Below, in pieces: positions 41,995 through 46,017 of a stretch of DNA of 46,017 bases; position 1 is the first letter of the stretch; each line of letters opens with the position of its first letter. Both the position numbers and the translations under genes were made by a program. The notes beneath the pieces are model-generated. The model had not been told where the DNA came from, made no database searches, and worked only from the letters and a program-made list of their open reading frames with translations. The stretch spans positions 9,886 through 55,902 of the forward strand of contig CADECW010000035.1 in NCBI GenBank assembly GCA_902825855.1, written 5' to 3'. This DNA is from an uncultured Rhodospirillales bacterium. Its GTDB lineage: Bacteria > Pseudomonadota > Alphaproteobacteria > Reyranellales > Reyranellaceae.

Positions 41995-43917
41995 ATGGCT
42001 CCTGACAGCACCAGCCCGTCGACCGTACCCGACGCCGCCCATTCAGCTGACGACCACGGCAAGGCCAAGGCTGCGCTGATCGTCGGCGCACTGGGGGTGG
42101 TGTTCGGCGACATCGGCACCAGCCCGCTCTATGCGCTGCGTGAGACGTTTCTACACGACACCAGCCTGGCGCCGACGCCCGAGCACGTGCTGGGGGTGCT
42201 GTCGACGCTGTTCTGGGCGGTGACGCTTACCGTCACCATCAAGTACGTCACGTTGATCATGCGCGCCGACAACAAGGGCGAAGGCGGCGTGCTCGCCCTG
42301 GCGACGCTCGGCACCCATGGCCTGAACGGCGGGGGCCGGCGGATACGGGTCGGCATCACCCTGCTGGCCGTGATCGGTCTCGCCTTGTTCTACGGCGACG
42401 CCATCATCACGCCGGCCGTCACGGTGCTCTCGGCCGTCGAAGGCCTGACGGCCGTGGCGCCGGCTTTCGAGGCCTACGTCGTGCCGTTGGCGCTGGTCAT
42501 CCTGGTCGCGCTGTTCATGCTGCAGTCGCGCGGCACCGCCGACGTCGGCCGGCTGTTCGGTCCGGTGATGCTGGTGTGGTTCATCGTGCTGGGCGTCCTG
42601 GGCGCCTGGCAGGTCGCCAGGAACCCGTCGGTACTGCTGGCGATAAATCCGCTCTATGCCGTCGACTTGATCGCCGATCAGGGCCTGGGCATCTTCTGGG
42701 CATTCGGATCGATCGTGCTCGCCGTCACCGGCGCCGAGGCTCTCTATGCCGACATGGGCCATTTCGGCCGCCGGCCGATCCGCACCGCGTGGCTGTCGCT
42801 GGTCATGCCGGGCCTGCTGCTCAACTACTTTGGCCAGGGTGCGCTGATCATCGAGGATCCCACCCGCATCCGACAGGTCTTCTTCGAGCTGGTGCCGCAG
42901 GATTACATCGTCTTCCTGGTGGCCCTGGCGACCTTCGCGTCGGTGATCGCCTCGCAGGCCGTCATCACCGGCGTGTTCTCGCTGACCCGGCAGGCGATCC
43001 AGCTCGGCTACCTGCCACGCATGGCGATCCAGCACACCTCGGAGACCACGATCGGCCAGATCTACATCCCGCGGGTCAACTGGATCCTCATGATCGGCGT
43101 CGTCGCCCTGGTGGTCGGCTTCGGCTCGTCCGGCGCGCTGGCCGGCGCCTATGGCCTTGCCGTCACCGGCGCCATGCTGGTCGATGCCGCGCTCGCCCTG
43201 GCAGTGGCGATCCTGGTCTGGAAATGGCGCTGGCCGGTCGCCGCCCTGGTGTTCGGCCTGCTGGCGGTGCCCGACCTCGCCTTCTTCATTGCCAACGCAC
43301 TGAAGATTCCCGATGGCGGCTGGCTGCCGCTGGTCGTGGCATCGCTGATCTACTTCACCATCACCACCTGGCGCATGGGCCGAAGCCTGGTCGCCACCGA
43401 GATGAGCGAGGGCAGCCTGCCGCTGCGCCAGTTCCTCGAGCGCATGGAAAGGGCGCCCGACCGAGTCGCCGGCACGGCGGTGTTCCTGACGGCGGACGCC
43501 AGCCACACGCCGGCCGCCTTCCTGCACAACCTCAAGCACAACAAGGTGCTGCACGAGCGCATAATCATGCTTCAGGTCGAGACGATGGACGTGCCGCGGG
43601 TACCGGAGTCGCAGCGCGTCGAGGTCGAGCGCCTCGGCAAGGGCTTCCACACCGTGATCGCCCGCTACGGCTTCACCGAGCAGCCCGACGTTCCCGGTGC
43701 GCTGCGCGCCTGCCGCCCGCACGGCATCGCCTACGACGAGATGGAGACGAGCTTCTTCCTCGGCCGGGAGACGCTGGTGCCCAGCCAGCATTCCAAGCTC
43801 GGCACGTGGCGCCGCGACTGGTTCATCTCGCTCGCACACTCGGCCTCGGCCACCAAGACCTTCTTCCGCATCCCGCCGAACCGCGCTATCGAACTGGGCA
43901 ACCAGATCCAGATCTAA
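41995..43917 (+). CDS. kup: Kup-family potassium transporter
   Basis: 640 residues. The N-terminus is hydrophilic, then LGVVFGDIGTSPLYALRETF is the Kup/HAK signature in TM1; GLALFYGDAIITPAVTVLSA follows. About 12 membrane helices up to residue 430, then a soluble C-terminal domain (GTAVFLTADASHTPAAFLHN, RYGFTEQPDVPGALRAC). H+:K+ symporter of the inner membrane. No clear ribosome binding site before ATG 41995; a GC-rich 7-bp hairpin with a 2-base loop (41968-41983) sits just upstream. Confidence 0.95.
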   Translation: MAPDSTSPSTVPDAAHSADDHGKAKAALIVGALGVVFGDIGTSPLYALRETFLHDTSLAPTPEHVLGVLSTLFWAVTLTVTIKYVTLIMRADNKGEGGVLALATLGTHGLNGGGRRIRVGITLLAVIGLALFYGDAIITPAVTVLSAVEGLTAVAPAFEAYVVPLALVILVALFMLQSRGTADVGRLFGPVMLVWFIVLGVLGAWQVARNPSVLLAINPLYAVDLIADQGLGIFWAFGSIVLAVTGAEALYADMGHFGRRPIRTAWLSLVMPGLLLNYFGQGALIIEDPTRIRQVFFELVPQDYIVFLVALATFASVIASQAVITGVFSLTRQAIQLGYLPRMAIQHTSETTIGQIYIPRVNWILMIGVVALVVGFGSSGALAGAYGLAVTGAMLVDAALALAVAILVWKWRWPVAALVFGLLAVPDLAFFIANALKIPDGGWLPLVVASLIYFTITTWRMGRSLVATEMSEGSLPLRQFLERMERAPDRVAGTAVFLTADASHTPAAFLHNLKHNKVLHERIIMLQVETMDVPRVPESQRVEVERLGKGFHTVIARYGFTEQPDVPGALRACRPHGIAYDEMETSFFLGRETLVPSQHSKLGTWRRDWFISLAHSASATKTFFRIPPNRAIELGNQIQI

Positions 43918-43933
43918 GCCTCCGGCCGACCTG

Positions 43934-44632
43934 ATGCCCCGCACGACGCTCGTTCTGCTACCCGGCCTGATCAATACGCGGCGCGTCTTCCAGCATCAGA
44001 TCGAGGCGCTTTCGGACATCGCCGACTGCATCGTTCCCGAGCTTTGGCACCACGACACGATGGGCGCGATGGCCGAGGCGACGCTGGCGATGGCACCGCC
44101 GAGCTTCGCGCTGGCCGGCTTCTCGATGGGCGGCTACGTCGCCTTCGAGATCATGCGCCGCGCCCCACAAAGTGTGCAGCGGCTGGCCTTGATCGACACC
44201 CAGGCCGTGCCCGACACCGCCGAAGCTACCACGCGCCGCCGTGCCCTGCTCGAGCAGGCGAAGCTCGGCCGTTTCCACGGTGTCCAGCGCACCCTGCTGC
44301 CGCAATTCGTGCATCGCCGCCACATCGACGATGCGGCGATCACCCAGCCGATCTTCGACATGGCCCAGGAGATCGGCGCCGACGGCTTCGTGAGCGAGCA
44401 GCGCGCCATCATCGACCGCGCCGACAGCCGTCACCTGCTGGTCGAAATCGACGTCCCGACCGTGGTGATCGTCGGCCGCCAGGACCAGGTGACGCCGCCG
44501 GCACGCTCCCAGGAGATGGCCTCCGACATCGCCAACTCGCGGCTGGTCGTGCTGGAGGAATGCGGTCACATGAGCCCGCTCGAGAAACCCGTGGAAGTCA
44601 ACGATGCGTTGAGGAGATGGTTGAGCCAATGA
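43934..44632 (+). CDS. Alpha/beta hydrolase
   Basis: 232 residues, starts 16 bases after kup. TTLVLLPGLINTRRVFQHQI, then the elbow ALAGFSMGGYVAFEIMRRAP with Ser64, acid in VVIVGRQDQVTPP and His in LEECGHMSPLEKP: a complete triad. Cytoplasmic hydrolase of unknown ester, lactone or amide substrate. Its stop codon overlaps the ATG of the GNAT gene (ATGA), so the two are translationally coupled. Confidence 0.9.
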   Translation: MPRTTLVLLPGLINTRRVFQHQIEALSDIADCIVPELWHHDTMGAMAEATLAMAPPSFALAGFSMGGYVAFEIMRRAPQSVQRLALIDTQAVPDTAEATTRRRALLEQAKLGRFHGVQRTLLPQFVHRRHIDDAAITQPIFDMAQEIGADGFVSEQRAIIDRADSRHLLVEIDVPTVVIVGRQDQVTPPARSQEMASDIANSRLVVLEECGHMSPLEKPVEVNDALRRWLSQ

Positions 44633-45030
44633 ACACCGTGTATGCCCGTGAGGACTATCTCGGCACCGACGAGTACATCGACGTGGTGCGCAAGTCGGGT
44701 CTCAACCGGCCTATCGAGGATCGCGGGCGCGTCGAGCGCATGCTGGCCCATGCCAACCTGATCTTGACTGCCCGCCAGGACGGAAGGCTGGTGGGCTTCG
44801 CCCGCTCGCTGACCGACTTCTGCTTCTGCTGCTATCTCTCCGACCTCGCCGTCGACAAGGCCTGCCAGGGCCAGGGCATCGGCAAGCGGCTGATCGAGGA
44901 GACGCGGGCGCAGGCCGGCGGCGAGCTCACCACGACGCTGCTGCTGTCGGCGCCGACGGCGATGACCTTTTATCAGGGCATCAAGATGCCCCACGCCGAC
45001 AACTGCTTCCTGTATCGCAGGACGCGTTAG
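44629..45030 (+). CDS. GNAT-family N-acetyltransferase (paralogue of the one at 20868)
   Basis: 133 residues, translationally coupled to the upstream hydrolase through a 4-base overlap. VGFARSLTDFCFCCYLSDLA leads into the acetyl-CoA loop CQGQGIGKRLIEETRAQAGG, with TAMTFYQGIKM at the end of the fold. Shares TDFxxCCYLSDLAV and the flanking helices with the GNAT gene at 20868. Acceptor substrate unknown; the hydrolase partner may act on the same compound. Confidence 0.9.
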   Translation: MNTVYAREDYLGTDEYIDVVRKSGLNRPIEDRGRVERMLAHANLILTARQDGRLVGFARSLTDFCFCCYLSDLAVDKACQGQGIGKRLIEETRAQAGGELTTTLLLSAPTAMTFYQGIKMPHADNCFLYRRTR

Positions 45031-45086
45031 CGAGCGGCTCGTGTCGCGGCTCGTGTCGGACGGCGCGCAGCCGATCACCGGATCGG

Positions 45087-45524
45087 CTACTTCATGACCT
45101 GTCCACGAATCTCGCCGCCCTTGTGCGCCGCGGTATGGACGTTGAAGTACCATTTGCCGTCGGCGAGGTCCTTGGCCTGTGCGTCGGTCAATGTCGCTTC
45201 CCCCTTGATCGGGCTGGTGACCGCGCCGTTCACCGGAACGACGATGCCGGCATTCGTCTTGGCGTCGGCCGGGCCGTGGAAATGGGCCGCGGTCGCCGGA
45301 CCCGTCAGGTCTTTGTAGTTCACGGTGTAGCTGAGCTTCTTGCTGGCGGGATCGTAGGTTGCCGCAAGCGTGCCGCTGCCCTTGCTGTCGGCAGGCGGGA
45401 CCTCGGCCGCAGCCTTCAGATCGGCCTTGTAGTTGACGGCTTGAGCAAAGGCCGCCGGGGCCACGGCAAGGAACGATGCCGCCATCAGGCCGGCGACGGT
45501 GGAGCGAAGCAGCATTGTGCGCAT
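45087..45524 (-). CDS. Secreted CHRD-domain protein
   Basis: 145 residues from ATG 45524, GGGAGG eight bases upstream. Signal peptide MRTMLLRSTVAGLMAASFLA ending near AFAQ. The single CHRD domain covers the mature protein: VNYKADLKAAAEVPPADSKG, GPATAAHFHGPADAKTNAGI and GKWYFNVHTAAHKGGEIRGQ, with the conserved His residues. Periplasmic or secreted; bacterial CHRD proteins have no agreed function. Confidence 0.9.
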   Translation of the reverse strand: MRTMLLRSTVAGLMAASFLAVAPAAFAQAVNYKADLKAAAEVPPADSKGSGTLAATYDPASKKLSYTVNYKDLTGPATAAHFHGPADAKTNAGIVVPVNGAVTSPIKGEATLTDAQAKDLADGKWYFNVHTAAHKGGEIRGQVMK

Positions 45525-45612
45525 GACCCGTACCTCCCACGTGAATGGATGGTTACGGCAACGCCTCATTCTCCCGGACGTTGCCCGGAACCGCCATCAC
45601 AAGTGATTGAGT

Positions 45613-46017
45613 TCACGTAAAGTCGAGCATCTCGGCATCCTCCACGGCGTAGCGGGCATAACGGAAATCGCGGATCTCGGTCAGGCGGCCATCGGCCCAG
45701 GCCACGAGAATGAAGTAGATTGGTGTGCCGGAGAGGCGATCGGGATCGTGGACGATGACCGCCGGCCGCCCGTCGACCAGCCCCGGCACGAGATGCCAGT
45801 CGGTCGTCTGGCTGTAGTTGCCGAAGTAGCGGCCGACCTCGCCGCGGCCGTTGAGCCGCGTGCGGTTCACGACCTCGACCTTCACTTCGTCTGCGAGTTG
45901 GGCGCGCAGCGCATCGAAATCACGCGCGTTGAAGCGCTCCACATAGGCGGCAAGTCGCTGCCGGTCTGCCTCGGCCAGCAGAGGCAGCGGCCGGTCGTCG
46001 GGCTCGGCGGCGAGCTC
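45613..46017 (-). CDS. ECF sigma factor with SnoaL-like C-terminal domain, 3' end
   Basis: The visible 134 codons run off the right edge with no start needed: the frame stays open through ELAAEPDDRPLPLLAEADRQ at the boundary. RLAAYVERFNARDFDALRAQ, LADEVKVEVVNRTRLNGRGE and TEIRDFRYARYAVEDAEM form an NTF2/SnoaL-like fold. That pairing of a linker and this tail is what one sees at the C-terminus of SigJ/ECF41-type sigma factors, where the tail modulates activity. The sigma domains are outside the window, so a stand-alone SnoaL-like protein with an extended N-terminus is the alternative. Confidence 0.6.
   Translation of the reverse strand, partial: ELAAEPDDRPLPLLAEADRQRLAAYVERFNARDFDALRAQLADEVKVEVVNRTRLNGRGEVGRYFGNYSQTTDWHLVPGLVDGRPAVIVHDPDRLSGTPIYFILVAWADGRLTEIRDFRYARYAVEDAEMLDFT

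Noticed and set aside
42151..43974. 607-residue minus-strand open frame opposite kup
   Set aside because: Mirror frame of kup, His/Gln/Asp-rich and without any start signal or known domain.

Overview
The window is GC-rich, densely coded chromosomal DNA of an alphaproteobacterium. The signs are a CIRCE-controlled groES-groEL operon with a Usg-family gene beside it, a class I (archaeal-type) lysyl-tRNA synthetase, several Tat-type leader peptides, and many small accessory metabolic genes (VOC, GST, SDR, LLM flavoenzyme, Bug-type binding protein) typical of metabolically versatile soil or freshwater members of the Rhodospirillales/Hyphomicrobiales. A Reyranella-like origin would fit, but that is an impression and not a demonstrated assignment. 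I see no tRNA, rRNA, IS element, phage gene or CRISPR array.

Layout. 1-1000: the 5' end of a UxaA-like (SAF domain) gene, the wreck of a DapA-family aldolase gene, a terminator, and a secreted YXW-repeat protein. 1134-6008: an EamA exporter, a class IV aminotransferase, then a tightly coupled minus-strand operon of type III polyketide synthase, ICMT-type O-methyltransferase and 14-TM MFS exporter (BpsA/BpsB-like with an exporter added). 6166-12418: GST, K+ channel, two VOC proteins, flavodoxin-fold quinone reductase, a small lipoprotein, an atypical SDR, a sterol desaturase facing its probable TetR regulator across a palindromic operator, and an AllA-type protein. 12455-19367: class I LysRS, YbfB-type MFS, Tat-exported amine oxidase and a DinG-type Fe-S helicase. 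19394-26434: a first copy of a palindromic repeat, Tat-exported alpha/beta hydrolase, GlsB, GNAT, LysR with divergent metallo-hydrolase, D-2-hydroxyacid dehydrogenase, PPC/DUF296 protein, orphan Bug protein, a second repeat copy and a small lipoprotein.

26446-35359: LLM flavoenzyme divergent from a PRISE-like reductase, a terminator, a 53-residue gene of unknown function, LysR divergent from DapA, MscL, AEC transporter, a secreted Lys/Thr-rich protein behind a good sigma-70 promoter, sulfurtransferase-DUF1330-unknown cluster, and a Nudix hydrolase. 35427-46017: terminator, groEL, groES, CIRCE, Usg, nitronate monooxygenase-like protein, beta-class GST, HpcH/HpaI aldolase, cytochrome P450, Kup, alpha/beta hydrolase plus GNAT (a paralogue of the GNAT at 20868), a CHRD protein and the 3' end of what looks like an ECF sigma factor with a SnoaL-like tail.

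The most notable items are the type III PKS operon, the decayed aldolase, the 53-residue gene with its own ribosome binding site and terminator, the palindromic repeat family (two long copies and one short relative that runs up to the dapA ribosome binding site), the TetR operator, and enzymes that keep their fold but lack canonical catalytic residues (SDR at 9346, alpha/beta hydrolase at 19535, NMO-like protein at 38015).
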